This document shows, one piece after another, positions 52,401-62,206 of a stretch of 64,000 bases of DNA (position 1 is the stretch's first letter; each line of letters starts with the position of its first letter). The notes under the pieces were generated by a model. The model saw nothing but the letters and a program-made list of their open reading frames with translations. It made no database searches and had not been told where the DNA came from. The DNA is from HGM04593 sp045634305. GTDB lineage: Bacteria > Bacteroidota > Bacteroidia > Bacteroidales > Bacteroidaceae. Where the stretch lies: positions 36,134 to 100,133 of the forward strand of contig JAZQZZ010000044.1 of assembly GCA_045634305.1 (NCBI GenBank), read 5' to 3'. The position numbers were made by a program, and so were the translations under genes.

Positions 52401-52560
52401 TCGGATATGGGACTGGTTGACATTGGAAACCGGCAAGAGCTGTACTTGGGCGACGAGAGCAGACCGGATGTCCAATAAAAGCCGACGATTGTAGATACCT
52501 CAACAACATTACAGACACACCTTGAAACAGAATCCCCCAACGGGATAAAAACGTATAATA

Positions 52561-53559
52561 ATGAAAGAATATGTTGCTTCAAGCACAAGATACGATGCGG
52601 CAGACAAGGTTTATCGCCGATGCGGCAACAGTGGAGTGCTGTTACCTAAGGTGAGCCTTGGATTCTGGCAGAATTTCGGTGCCGATGCATCGTACGACAA
52701 TGCGCGCGCCATTGCGCGCCTTGCATTCGACAACGGCGTGACCCACTTTGACCTTGCCAACAACTATGGTCCGCCACCGGGAGCTGCCGAAGAACTGGTG
52801 GGGCGCATGCTGAAGGATGATTTTGCCACACACCGCGACGAGCTATTCATTGCCACGAAAGCGGGATATGACATGTGGGCTGGGCCTTATGGCAGCTGGG
52901 GGTCGCGCAAACATCTGATGGCAAGCCTTGACCAGAGTCTCGGACGCATGCAACTCGATTATGTCGACCTCTTCTACATACATCGATACGACCCGGTGAC
53001 ACCACTCGACGAAACGCTGCAGACGCTTGTGGACATTGTGCACGCAGGCAAGGCACTATATATAGGTATCTCGCGATGGCCGCTCCATGCGCTCAAATAC
53101 GCAAATGAATTCCTGCGCAAGCAGGGTGTCCCACCACTCATTTTCCAAGGGCGCCTGAACCTGCTCGACAGAGCTGTTCAAGAGGAAGGCGTGCCTGCAT
53201 ACTGCAAGGAGCAGGGAATGGGTTTCATCTCCTTCTCGGCACTTGCACAGGGATTACTGACATCGCGCTACCTTGGAGGTATACCAAACGATTCACGCAT
53301 GGCACGCGGCGGTTCGCTGCAGCTGGAGAAACTGTCGGCCGAGCTATTGGAATACCTTAATTCACTTAATGCCATAGCAGCCGGGCGCGGCGAATCGCTG
53401 GCAACAATGTCGCTTGCATGGGTACTTGCACAGGAGGGAGTGACATCGGTGCTTGTGGGAGCACGCACCCCCGAACAGTTTGCCGAATCGCTTCGGTGCA
53501 TAGAAACGTCACTTGAGATTTGTGCAGAACTACCACTCTACGCCCATAAGGTATTTTAA
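52561..53559 (+). CDS. Aldo/keto reductase, YghZ/Kv-beta type (332 aa)
   Basis: The TIM-barrel AKR features are visible: NSGVLLPKVSLGFWQNFGAD, then THFDLANNYGPPPGAAEELV (catalytic Asp and Tyr), FIATKAGYDMWAGPYGSWGS (Lys), and LDYVDLFYIHRYDPVTPLDE (His). The GPYGSWGS insertion and the NNYGPPPG start are typical of the YghZ (L-glyceraldehyde-3-phosphate reductase) subfamily, as is SVLVGARTPEQFAE near the end. NADPH-dependent reduction of small aldehydes is the probable role. Single gene, 160 bp after rmuC. Confidence 0.92.
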   Translation: MKEYVASSTRYDAADKVYRRCGNSGVLLPKVSLGFWQNFGADASYDNARAIARLAFDNGVTHFDLANNYGPPPGAAEELVGRMLKDDFATHRDELFIATKAGYDMWAGPYGSWGSRKHLMASLDQSLGRMQLDYVDLFYIHRYDPVTPLDETLQTLVDIVHAGKALYIGISRWPLHALKYANEFLRKQGVPPLIFQGRLNLLDRAVQEEGVPAYCKEQGMGFISFSALAQGLLTSRYLGGIPNDSRMARGGSLQLEKLSAELLEYLNSLNAIAAGRGESLATMSLAWVLAQEGVTSVLVGARTPEQFAESLRCIETSLEICAELPLYAHKVF

Positions 53560-53578
53560 AAACCGGACACCATAGACA

Positions 53579-53610
53579 CAAGTGGGGCGGCCTATCGGCC
53601 GCCCCACTTG
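53579..53610. terminator. Bidirectional terminator between reductase and CotH genes
   Basis: CAAGTGGGGCGGCC (53579-53592), loop TATC, GGCCGCCCCACTTG (53597-53610), a perfect 14-bp stem. It serves the convergent genes on both sides. Confidence 0.85.
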
Positions 53611-53631
53611 CTATAATCATTCAAGATTCCG

Positions 53632-56600
53632 TCAATAGACCATCACCTTTTCACCATTCACCACATAAACTCCTGCAGGCAATGCAATTCTTGTTGTACC
53701 GGCATTTACACGTACATTGCGTACAAGGCGGCCATCAACTGAGTAGACTGCGACATCCTGCGCCTGAAGTGCTGTAACCTTTATACAATCGCCACCCTTG
53801 ACCGAGAAAGTCGCATAGACATCGGAAATACCAGTTGCCTGACTGAAGGTAATCTTCACGTCATCGAAACGGACTTCCTCGTTATTGCCATCAACAGCGT
53901 ATGCATTGACAACCTCAATTGCACATGCATCCTCTTCAATAACCGACGTCGCGTTAGCTTCAAGGTTTACAATCACATCGTCACTATTGCCAAACGTGCC
54001 GTTTTCCTCAGAATAAACCACAACACGATAGGTGTTCATGTCGAGCATCTCGTAAGTGAATTTATGCAAGGCCAAAGCATCGGCAGGCAAAATGTCATTG
54101 ATAAACACACCATCGGGCACCTTGACATCGAACTGTATTGCTGTATAATTCTCACCACTGTGTCGCATGAGATTCAATGGCACAATCACATCTTCGCCAA
54201 GCGCAAGCACGGCATCATCACCATACAGGACACCAGCTGCAAGCGGCGTTCCGTAGGCATACATTGCCGATGGTGCTTCGGCCATCAAAACCTCGCCGGC
54301 TGCAACTTCCGCATCAGCAAGGTCAATGTAACCGTCGGAATTCACATCAGCCTTCGCCTCGCTGAAGCGTTTGTAAACATCACCCTGCAAATAGGCTGCT
54401 ATCAAAGCCACATCGTGCACCGTCAACTGGTTGTTGAGGTTAACATCGCCCGGTATGGTATAGATGAGATCATTTACATCAAACTCATCAAGGTTATTGT
54501 ATATGTAGTTTGCACGGTCGGCAACCCACTGCTTTGCACGGTCACGGTCCTCCTCGCTGAATCCGCAATAATAACCCCACTCGTCGGCATTGTTCCTGAA
54601 TGATGTCTTTGCAAAATTGTAGTAGCTGTCAATATAATCGTGCAATTCTGCTATTGAGTTATTGGATACAAACTCTTTCCATACATTGTAATAGTATCTC
54701 TTGAATATCTCAATGTTTGTCAGGTCTTCCCAGAATCTGTATGCTTCCATTGATGTCTTTATGACACTTGATGTTGTTCCCGTATAGCAGTATGAGCTTC
54801 CGTTCTCATAGTCGAATCCCCAGTCGAAATCCCACAGAGGGCCGAATGTAATCTTGCCATCAGCAGCACTCTCATCCTTAAAATAGTATGTACTCTTGGG
54901 GTGATTGATTTCCTGGTTGAGAACAAGGTCATTGGTAAGGAAGAAACGGGCCGTCGCATCTACATCCATCACCTCCTCCAAACCTTCGCCCATATACACG
55001 GCCTCTTGCATCTCACGCGAATCCTCAAGTATTGCAGCACGGCGCGCCTTGGCGTAATCAACATCCTCCATCTCTGCAAGATCGGGCTCAGCTACCTTGA
55101 CCGGCAAATTATAGTTTCCTGTACGATATATGGGTTCATCAGTGCTGCCGTATGTATCCAATTCTACCAGATAAGCAAGTTCTTCGTCCAGATCCACACT
55201 ATTGTTCGCCATGCCCACCTTCTCTGTGAACATATAGCTACCCATATAACGGCCGTTCATATACAACTCAACGGGGATAATGTGGTTGACATATTTAGCG
55301 CCTGCCATCTGACCAATCTTCATGGCAATGGCATTTGCCATGAGCGAGCCCTTCTGCGCATTTGCCAACAACACCCAACTCTTTCCCTTGGTTAGACCAA
55401 AAGGTTTCACCTTTTCGGCAAACTTAAGGCGATAAGGTTTCTTGCTTGCGCTCCATGATGAGTTTCCGCGGCCTTTTATTTGCACAGAATCCTCAAAATC
55501 ATCATACACGCCATAACCTGTTATCTTGAAGTTTGCATCAAGATAATAATCCTTACTTGTCACGAACATACCATTGTCTATGTCTACATCAATGCGCGGA
55601 ACACGACCGACAATATCTGTAAGCCAATTAACTTTAACATTATATACCCTGCCGAAGGGGACACGGCGGTTCTCATACACTGCATCCTGTATCTTTACCG
55701 GCTCCTCGGTCGTTTCCTCGACAACCTTATACACGCACAACTCGGAAAGGACAAAATGATTCTTTGCATACTCGCCGCTTGTCTGCAGAATTCTTAAATG
55801 AGAATACTTATTACCTAACGGAATTGTGGGTGTTGTGTATTCTTGACCGGTTCCGCCGGTTGGCATATTGTCGGCAACATAATCCAATGTACGGACAAGC
55901 GTCCAAGTATATCCGTCGTTGCTTGCATAAATCTCCCAGACAAGGGGATTGTAACCACGCTGCGGACGGCACTTATAATAGAGTTGAATCTTTTCCAGCG
56001 CCTCGGGTAGTGCGATATCTATATATGTGTTGACATTCACTGTCGCGTTGTTTGCATTGCCCCATGTAGAATGGAATATCGTATTGGGGTTACCATCAAG
56101 CAGATTTTCCAATCCCTCATTGCTTGAAGAGGAGGGCTTGTTGGTATAAAGCATTTCGGCAGTCAAATCAACCTTCACAGTTTCACCGCTGACCGAAGGT
56201 GTTGTCCAGATTTCATCCTGCACCTTGACATTCCTGATTATGTTATAGCCCGGATATGTTACTTTATAAGCAACTGTTCCTGCAAAACTTTGACATGTCT
56301 CTTTGCTGACCTGCAACACGGTATCAACATAGGCCACAGCCCTGTCATCACTCAATTGGAAACTTGCAGTGAGCCACTTGCCAATAGCGTTGACACTGAG
56401 ATTGATACTGCTAGTGATATCCGCACATTCAACATCCACATTAAGCGTGGGGTTATACTTGTTGTTGAACTTGAACGAAGTCATCTCAGGCAACAATGGA
56501 CCTACAACCGAAACACTGTCATACTCGTTACTGGTGTAGTATTCTGTCTCGCCACCGGCCAAAGGGAAATAGACGGTGCCGTTTGTTGTATAGTATTCAC

Positions 56601-58347
56601 CATCAAGTGCATCAAGCTGATAGGCATCAATGTCACCATTTGAAAGATACACATATACGACATCACCCTCGAGCAAATCTTCCTCGGGTTTCTCCTCTTC
56701 TTCACCACCACCCGATTCGCCTGATTCCTCAATTTTTGTGGCAAGGAACTGCTCGATTTCGCGTTCTAGCTGAGTGTAAATTGCAACATACTGATCGGCG
56801 CTGTATGTACCGGCCTGTTCCTTTGCTCCTGAAACGGTAGAGAGGATTCCCGTGAGTATCGTACGCGAACTTTCGGGATAAGTACCGGCCTTGTAAGGGA
56901 GTTGGCTGAATATTGAATTTGCAAGCAGAGTCTGTGCCTGCGCCTCATATACAGACAGACCGACAGCCATGTAATTCGAGAGTGAGATGAACAGTTTCTC
57001 CTTTGCAGACATAATGTCGGCAATACTTGTCATGTACGGTATACTCTGACTTACATAATCAAGTGTTGAGCGCAAAGCATTATCCTCACCGGCGGTACAG
57101 TAACCATCGTGATTGCCATACGCCATCAGATACGTACTTGCCTCGTTGATTATGGCATTAAGATTATTCTGTGCCAATTGAGGCACTGTTACCCAAAGGT
57201 CCTTTACCTTTGAAGCATCAAGCACGGCCTTATATATTGACCAGTTGAATGCAGCAGGCAAAGCAAAACCCTGTGTATAATCACCATCCTCAAGCGCCTC
57301 TTTATGAGGGAGGTCAAAGGTCTTCATCTTTGAATTTGTTCCGTCACGAAGTTCTGCCCCGACATACAAGGTAACGGGACCGTAAGAATTTTCACCGTCG
57401 TACTGCATCTCAAAATAACCGCCATCAATGGCTGTAATCTTTACATGAGCGGCATTACCAAGTTCGTTGGTACTGTATTGCCAACCATTGGCTCCGTTGA
57501 ACTGTGAAGACGAGTTTTCAAGATACCTGCCAACAACAGGCCAATAGACAATATAACGGTCATCGCCGGCCGGTATGAGTTGCATCACATGGAGTGCAGA
57601 CGGTTCAACGTCACCTTCCTCGGCAAACTGCATATATACAGGACCACTGCCTTTGTATGTATAACCGCCTTCTGTCGTAAAACTTTTGACAGAGTTACTA
57701 CGCAATACAAAAAGTTGGTTCTCGGCAGCAAGTTCCGCAACACCGGAAACAGCATCGCCTAGTTCAAAACCGTCACCTGCCGATGAAGGCGAATAATCAG
57801 TTCCAAGTGTTATTCCAACAACTGTAGGGCTGTTCTTAGGCTCTCCAAGACGCGTTGTCCACTCTATGAAGAAAGAATCGACACTTCTTTCAAGGGCGAG
57901 TTCCACGTAGTGATAATCACTGACAGCATTGTATGAAGCCCACATTGAGTGAAAGTAGGTCTTTATATTACTGTCGGACAATCCCGGAAGGCCGGCGCCA
58001 TCGGTGCTACTCCAAGACAGAGAGTTGTGGTCAGCATTTGACGATGCTGTATAAGGCACAATCATGCCATTCCTGTCATATATTTTCAGTTCCGACAGAG
58101 CAAAAGTAAAATTATTGCCATTAGGCATTTCATTGTTCTTTGTGCCAACAACCGTCATGCGCACTTTATCGGTTGTTGTACCCGGAGTAAGCAATTCTGA
58201 ATTGAACTGATAATACTCACTACCATTGTAATCCTTCAGTACACCAGGCAAACCATCAACACCTGAGAGCGTGACAGACCAGTTTTGGGCATTGACACCC
58301 ACTATTGCCGAAAAAAGACATACCAATGAAAAAAGGAATCTCTTCAT
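53632..58347 (-). CDS. Secreted CotH/discoidin/dockerin protein (1571 aa)
   Basis: Signal peptide MKRFLFSLVCLFSAIVGVNA. The first half holds beta-rich modules and a helical segment. A discoidin (F5/8 type C) domain follows at about 740-870 (NEGLENLLDGNPNTIFHSTW, WEIYASNDGYTWTLVRTLDY). The CotH kinase-like domain lies at about 930-1290 (GRGNSSWSASKKPYRLKFAE, then WDFDWGFDYENG). A dockerin type I pair follows (GDVNLNNQLTVHDVALIAAY, ADVNSDGYIDLADAEVAAGE). The end (VAVYSVDGRLVRNVRVNAGT and GVYVVNGEKVMVY) looks like a type IX secretion sorting tail. It is a large surface or secreted protein, perhaps involved in glycan binding. CotH domains phosphorylate proteins in spores; the role here is unknown. 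Confidence 0.85.
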   Translation of the reverse strand: MKRFLFSLVCLFSAIVGVNAQNWSVTLSGVDGLPGVLKDYNGSEYYQFNSELLTPGTTTDKVRMTVVGTKNNEMPNGNNFTFALSELKIYDRNGMIVPYTASSNADHNSLSWSSTDGAGLPGLSDSNIKTYFHSMWASYNAVSDYHYVELALERSVDSFFIEWTTRLGEPKNSPTVVGITLGTDYSPSSAGDGFELGDAVSGVAELAAENQLFVLRSNSVKSFTTEGGYTYKGSGPVYMQFAEEGDVEPSALHVMQLIPAGDDRYIVYWPVVGRYLENSSSQFNGANGWQYSTNELGNAAHVKITAIDGGYFEMQYDGENSYGPVTLYVGAELRDGTNSKMKTFDLPHKEALEDGDYTQGFALPAAFNWSIYKAVLDASKVKDLWVTVPQLAQNNLNAIINEASTYLMAYGNHDGYCTAGEDNALRSTLDYVSQSIPYMTSIADIMSAKEKLFISLSNYMAVGLSVYEAQAQTLLANSIFSQLPYKAGTYPESSRTILTGILSTVSGAKEQAGTYSADQYVAIYTQLEREIEQFLATKIEESGESGGGEEEEKPEEDLLEGDVVYVYLSNGDIDAYQLDALDGEYYTTNGTVYFPLAGGETEYYTSNEYDSVSVVGPLLPEMTSFKFNNKYNPTLNVDVECADITSSINLSVNAIGKWLTASFQLSDDRAVAYVDTVLQVSKETCQSFAGTVAYKVTYPGYNIIRNVKVQDEIWTTPSVSGETVKVDLTAEMLYTNKPSSSSNEGLENLLDGNPNTIFHSTWGNANNATVNVNTYIDIALPEALEKIQLYYKCRPQRGYNPLVWEIYASNDGYTWTLVRTLDYVADNMPTGGTGQEYTTPTIPLGNKYSHLRILQTSGEYAKNHFVLSELCVYKVVEETTEEPVKIQDAVYENRRVPFGRVYNVKVNWLTDIVGRVPRIDVDIDNGMFVTSKDYYLDANFKITGYGVYDDFEDSVQIKGRGNSSWSASKKPYRLKFAEKVKPFGLTKGKSWVLLANAQKGSLMANAIAMKIGQMAGAKYVNHIIPVELYMNGRYMGSYMFTEKVGMANNSVDLDEELAYLVELDTYGSTDEPIYRTGNYNLPVKVAEPDLAEMEDVDYAKARRAAILEDSREMQEAVYMGEGLEEVMDVDATARFFLTNDLVLNQEINHPKSTYYFKDESAADGKITFGPLWDFDWGFDYENGSSYCYTGTTSSVIKTSMEAYRFWEDLTNIEIFKRYYYNVWKEFVSNNSIAELHDYIDSYYNFAKTSFRNNADEWGYYCGFSEEDRDRAKQWVADRANYIYNNLDEFDVNDLIYTIPGDVNLNNQLTVHDVALIAAYLQGDVYKRFSEAKADVNSDGYIDLADAEVAAGEVLMAEAPSAMYAYGTPLAAGVLYGDDAVLALGEDVIVPLNLMRHSGENYTAIQFDVKVPDGVFINDILPADALALHKFTYEMLDMNTYRVVVYSEENGTFGNSDDVIVNLEANATSVIEEDACAIEVVNAYAVDGNNEEVRFDDVKITFSQATGISDVYATFSVKGGDCIKVTALQAQDVAVYSVDGRLVRNVRVNAGTTRIALPAGVYVVNGEKVMVY

Positions 58348-58564
58348 ATTGCCGTATTATTTTGTTTCATATTGATTGGTCACAGCCTTATCTCTTATGA
58401 GATAAGCCTCCAATATGCAAAGAAACAAAATATTCATCTCCTTTCAAAAAAAATGTACTTTTTTTTAATAGACGCAACTTTATAATCAACAAAAGTGAAA
58501 AAACAAAGGGTCGGATACAGAAAAGCAGAAAAGCGTGCACGTAATAAATATTTTGGTCACATTT

Positions 58565-58595
58565 TTTGTTTTTTTACAAAAATTGCGTACCTTTG
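58565..58595 (+). promoter_or_regulatory. Promoter of tRNA-Pro (GGG)
   Basis: -33 TTTG (58565-58568), 19-bp spacer, -7 TACCTTTG (58588-58595), 15 bp before the tRNA. Identical -7 box to that of tRNA-Phe. Confidence 0.75.
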
Positions 58596-58610
58596 CAACG
58601 CAAAACAGAG

Positions 58611-58685
58611 CGGGATGTAGCTCAGCCCGGTTAGAGTACGCGTCTGGGGGGCGTGTGGTCGCTGGTTCGAATCCAGTCATCCCGA
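58611..58685 (+). tRNA. tRNA-Pro (GGG)
   Basis: Acceptor CGGGATG pairs with CATCCCG; anticodon loop CTGGGGG with GGG; T-arm GCTGG-TTCGAAT-CCAGT region; discriminator A. 75 nt, CCA not encoded. Confidence 0.92.
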
Positions 58686-58686
58686 C

Positions 58687-58740
58687 AAAGAGAAATATTT
58701 GATTTACAACGCATTAGGAGTAGATTGGATATTTCTCTTT
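58687..58740 (+). terminator. Terminator after tRNA-Pro (GGG)
   Basis: AAAGAGAAATAT (58687-58698), 30-nt loop, ATATTTCTCTTT (58729-58740), then TTTTGTT. Perfect 12-bp stem. Confidence 0.7.
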
Positions 58741-58830
58741 TTTGTTATTTGACGATTCAAACGAAATATCAGAACTGCGACTGACAAAGTTTAAATGCCA
58801 TAAAATACCAAGATCTTTTATCTTTAAAAA

Positions 58831-59367
58831 ATGAGTAAAAAAGCCAAGATTATAATTATTTCAATATGCCTGATAGTCATTGGAATTATTCTTTTCCCGA
58901 AGAATTTTGAATTCCACAAACAGAGTGAAAGAGCGGGTATTATTGAAATACCGGACTCTATCTATGATTTTGCACAACAATACGTACAGTCAACAGACGC
59001 CGCCGGTATTTCGCGTGACTGCGCCAAAGCAACATGCAAGTTGCTAAAATTTTCATTCAACCAGGATATCCTGTTTAAGAACAAAGTATCGAAAGCGCAC
59101 TGCGTTACATATGCAAGATTATGCGCAGCGCTGTGCAACAGGTACTATAAAGAACATGGAATAGATGCAGAAGCAATACCAGTTGTCGGCTATATCACAA
59201 TAAACGGTATAAACACCAGCAATGTACTGACATCAATAGTACCTGAAAAATATGAACATAATTTTGTCAATCACGATGTGGTGGAAATCAGGAGCAAGGG
59301 CAAAAGAGTGTGGTACATAGATCCGTCGGAGCGGGAGTTTACCGGTATTGCACGTACATATCGTTAA
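58831..59367 (+). CDS. Membrane-anchored transglutaminase-like protein (178 aa)
   Basis: An N-terminal membrane helix (IIIISICLIVIGIILFPKNF) is followed by a small domain with a possible Cys-His-Asp triad: KAHCVTYARLCAALCNRYYK (nucleophile Cys in a helix), EHNFVNHDVVEI (His on a strand) and VWYIDPSERE (Asp). That order and the spacing fit the transglutaminase/papain-like fold. The role would be a membrane-bound peptidase or amidase-type enzyme. Assignment rests on the motif order only. Single gene after tRNA-Pro. Confidence 0.6.
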   Translation: MSKKAKIIIISICLIVIGIILFPKNFEFHKQSERAGIIEIPDSIYDFAQQYVQSTDAAGISRDCAKATCKLLKFSFNQDILFKNKVSKAHCVTYARLCAALCNRYYKEHGIDAEAIPVVGYITINGINTSNVLTSIVPEKYEHNFVNHDVVEIRSKGKRVWYIDPSEREFTGIARTYR

Positions 59368-59491
59368 AAGAGCATGGCCCGGCTGGGCTGCTATTATAAA
59401 CTTAAGGAAACTTTTCAAAATATTTGTCATTGCCGGTGTGCGGCAGGGGCAGATTGTATCTTGTTGTTTAACCTTTAATCGGTTTTTGACT

Positions 59492-59872
59492 ATGGAAAAG
59501 TTTCCTTGTTATGAGTATGTGGCCGGCTCTTCAGCAGACGGCAAGTTGAGAATGGCAAAGCATTGTGCCAATGCTTTCATTGAGTCGCACCGCGATTTCA
59601 TCCACGGGACAGGCGGCGTAAAGCGCTACCACGAGTGGTTGGCGCTTGGTGCCATGTGTGAAGAATTGTGTCTCGACATAGAGGCCATGAATGCCTATAT
59701 GGAGGTGTTTGACCATGTGATGTGGGACATCAGCATAAGGCTCTCCACCAGTAGACGCCGTCATTTGAGATGGCAGGCCATCGAAGGACTGTTGCGCCTT
59801 GCCGGCAGTCCCGAAGAGGTTGTCTGGGAGATATGTTCGCAGATAACCTATGAGTGGAGGAACATTGGCTGA
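59492..59872 (+). CDS. Hypothetical protein (126 aa)
   Basis: The ATG at 59492 (MEKFPCYEYVAGSSADGKLR) is chosen; the frame upstream runs through the non-coding gap. The protein is helical, with several Cys, Trp and His residues (EWLALGAMCEELCLDIEAMN, VVWEICSQITYEWRNI). No known domain, signal or membrane segment. It ends just before a strong bidirectional terminator. Confidence 0.6.
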   Translation: MEKFPCYEYVAGSSADGKLRMAKHCANAFIESHRDFIHGTGGVKRYHEWLALGAMCEELCLDIEAMNAYMEVFDHVMWDISIRLSTSRRRHLRWQAIEGLLRLAGSPEEVVWEICSQITYEWRNIG

Positions 59873-59895
59873 CAAAGGCTATGGCCCTCATAAAA

Positions 59896-59935
59896 AATCA
59901 GGAAGGAGAAACGCACGCGTTTCTCCTTCCTGATT
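59896..59935. terminator. Bidirectional terminator before ispG end
   Basis: Left arm 59896-59913, loop CACG (59914-59917), right arm 59918-59935; an 18-bp perfect stem flanked by A and T runs. It separates the 126-aa gene from the convergent ispG. Confidence 0.9.
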
Positions 59936-59936
59936 A

Positions 59937-61682
59937 TCATTGGTTCTGTTGCCTCTTGTCACTATCTATCAACTGCAACAAGCGTTCGATAGCCTCTTCC
60001 TCGGGGATATTCTTCTCCACACACTCCTTGCGGCGGTAGAGCGAGACCTTTCCACGGGCGGCACCTACGTAGCCATAGTCGGCATCGGCCATCTCGCCCG
60101 GGCCGTTGACTATACAGCCCATGACGCCTATCTTCAATCCCTTGAGGTGAGCTGTGGCAGCCTTTATGCGCGCCAAAGTACCCTGCAGATCATACATTGT
60201 GCGGCCACAACCGGGGCAGGCAATATACTCGGTTTTGCTTATGCGGGCACGGGTGGCCTGCAGTATACCGAACATTATTGAGTTCAGTTCCGCGGCACTG
60301 CTTGAAGGATTCTCGAGCCACAAGCCGTCGACAAGGCCGTCGATGAGCAACACGCCCAAATCGGCTGCCGCCTTTATGCGCAACGACTCGACCGACGGTT
60401 CGTTGTATGCCCTGCGTATGATTACAGGAGCGTCAATACCCTCAACCATCAACTTGTGTACCAACGCACGCAGTTCGCCAACAGGATTTGCATGGGTTGT
60501 CGAAGCCACTATTGCGATGTTCGCAAGCGATTTCAGTTTTGCAATATTCCCGGCAGTAAGGTCTTTGTACTCTACTGCAACGAACCTGGTATCTTTGGCA
60601 TTCTCCAAAGTTGTAACAGGCACAAGGTCTGCAACAATATCAGGAGCGATATCCTTGTCATCGACATCGCCTCCTACAACCACAGGGAGATTATCTCCAC
60701 CAATTATACCAAATTCTTTTGTCTTGCGGCGCACCGGCTCTTCGTAATTGAACGATGGAGCTACCACAGCCTCGACTGGCGCATGACCTGCACGGCAAGA
60801 AACATAATCGGCAAGCTGCTTTGCCACCGGGATTTCATTCTCAGGAGCCTCGGCAAGCGACACACGCAGTGTGTCACCTATTCCATCGGCAAGCAATGCG
60901 CCAATACCTACGGCACTCTTTATGCGACCGTCCTCGGCATCACCGGCCTCGGTAACACCAAGATGCAACGGGTACGATATACCCTCCTCAGCCATCACTC
61001 GTACAAGACGGCGCACTGTTGTCACCATCATAGCTGTGTTACTGGTCTTTATTGAAACCACCACGTTGTTGAAGTTCTCATCGCGACAAATGCGCAGAAA
61101 CTCCATACACGACTCCACAACGCCCGATGGGGTATCGCCATAACGGCTCATGATGCGGTCACTGAGCGAGCCGTGGTTCACGCCTACACGCACAGCCTTG
61201 CCCTCGGACTTGCAGATATCGAGGAATGCCACGAAACGCTCACGCAAGCGTTTGAGTTCATCGGCATACTCGACATCGGTATAATCGATATGCTTGAATG
61301 TACGCGCGGTATCGACATAGTTGCCGGGATTCACACGCACCTTGTCGGCATAACGCGCTGCTGTATCGGCCACGCCGGCATTGAAATGCACATCGGCAAC
61401 AAGCGGCACACGGCAGCCACGCGCAAGCAACTGCTGCTTGATATTGCCAAGATTAACCGCCTCGCGGTTACCCTGAGTGGTCAGACGCACCAATTGACCT
61501 CCACGCTCAACAATGCGAAGCGTCTGCTCCACACTGCCTTCGGTATCCATAGTACTGGTATTGGTCATTGACTGCACGCACACAGGGTGCGCGCTGCCTA
61601 TGAGCACATCACCGACAGCAACCTCAACCGTCGCACGGCGATTATAGTTGAAAATGTTTATATCAGTTTGTCTTGTATTCAT
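59937..61682 (-). CDS. ispG: 4-hydroxy-3-methylbut-2-en-1-yl diphosphate synthase (IspG), long form
   Basis: The TIM-barrel part begins NYNRRATVEVAVGDVLIGSA with HPVCVQSMTNTSTMDTEGSV, and includes VADVHFNAGVADTAARYADK and RVNPGNYVD. The C-terminal part has ACPGCGRTMYDLQGT and GLKIGVMGCIVNGPGEMADA, giving the three Cys for the 4Fe-4S cluster. At 581 residues it has the extra central domain of about 200 residues seen in Bacteroidetes and plant IspG. It makes HMBPP in the MEP isoprenoid pathway. Its start overlaps the end of purE by 20 bp, so the two are cotranscribed. Confidence 0.95.
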   Translation of the reverse strand: MNTRQTDINIFNYNRRATVEVAVGDVLIGSAHPVCVQSMTNTSTMDTEGSVEQTLRIVERGGQLVRLTTQGNREAVNLGNIKQQLLARGCRVPLVADVHFNAGVADTAARYADKVRVNPGNYVDTARTFKHIDYTDVEYADELKRLRERFVAFLDICKSEGKAVRVGVNHGSLSDRIMSRYGDTPSGVVESCMEFLRICRDENFNNVVVSIKTSNTAMMVTTVRRLVRVMAEEGISYPLHLGVTEAGDAEDGRIKSAVGIGALLADGIGDTLRVSLAEAPENEIPVAKQLADYVSCRAGHAPVEAVVAPSFNYEEPVRRKTKEFGIIGGDNLPVVVGGDVDDKDIAPDIVADLVPVTTLENAKDTRFVAVEYKDLTAGNIAKLKSLANIAIVASTTHANPVGELRALVHKLMVEGIDAPVIIRRAYNEPSVESLRIKAAADLGVLLIDGLVDGLWLENPSSSAAELNSIMFGILQATRARISKTEYIACPGCGRTMYDLQGTLARIKAATAHLKGLKIGVMGCIVNGPGEMADADYGYVGAARGKVSLYRRKECVEKNIPEEEAIERLLQLIDSDKRQQNQ

Positions 61683-62169
61683 ATTTGAGTTCCTTGAGCT
61701 CTTCGTTCGCTTTCTCTATCTTTTTGCACAGATTGCTCTTATAAGCAGCAAGACGCTCGGCAAGCTCGGCATCGGCAAGCGACAACATTTCAACAGCCAG
61801 AATGGCGGCGTTGAGCGATGCATTCACGCCAACTGTTGCCACCGGAATACCCGGAGGCATCTGAACGATTGCAAGCAGTGCATCCATTCCGTCGAGCGTG
61901 CTGTTGATGGGCACACCAATCACAGGAAGAGTTGTACTTGCAGCAATTACACCGGGAAGATGAGCTGCCATACCTGCAGCAGCAATTATCACCTTTACGC
62001 CACGCTCCTTTGCACCCTTTGAAAAGGCCTCTACAGCCTCGGGAGTGCGGTGAGCCGAAAGGGCGTTCACCTCAAAAGGCACCTTCATCTCGTTAAGGAA
62101 ATCTGTTGCTTTCTTCATTACAGGCAGATCTGATGTACTGCCCATTATAACACTTACTATTGCTTTCAT
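61663..62169 (-). CDS. purE: N5-carboxyaminoimidazole ribonucleotide mutase (PurE)
   Basis: Start MKAIVSVIMGSTSDLPVMKK with the G-S-x-S-D substrate loop, FEVNALSAHRTPEAVEAFSK with the AHRTP catalytic region, IIAAAGMAAHLPGVIAASTT with the AAHLPG motif, and PPGIPVATVGVNASLNAAIL near the end. The length of 168 is typical of class I PurE. It acts in purine synthesis (AIR to CAIR by rearranging N5-CAIR). It lies between fbp (37-bp gap) and ispG (20-bp overlap) in one leftward unit. Confidence 0.95.
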   Translation of the reverse strand: MKAIVSVIMGSTSDLPVMKKATDFLNEMKVPFEVNALSAHRTPEAVEAFSKGAKERGVKVIIAAAGMAAHLPGVIAASTTLPVIGVPINSTLDGMDALLAIVQMPPGIPVATVGVNASLNAAILAVEMLSLADAELAERLAAYKSNLCKKIEKANEELKELKYEYKTN

Positions 62170-62206
62170 ATTCTGTTTTGGATTTTATTATTCGTTTTCA
62201 GCTTTA

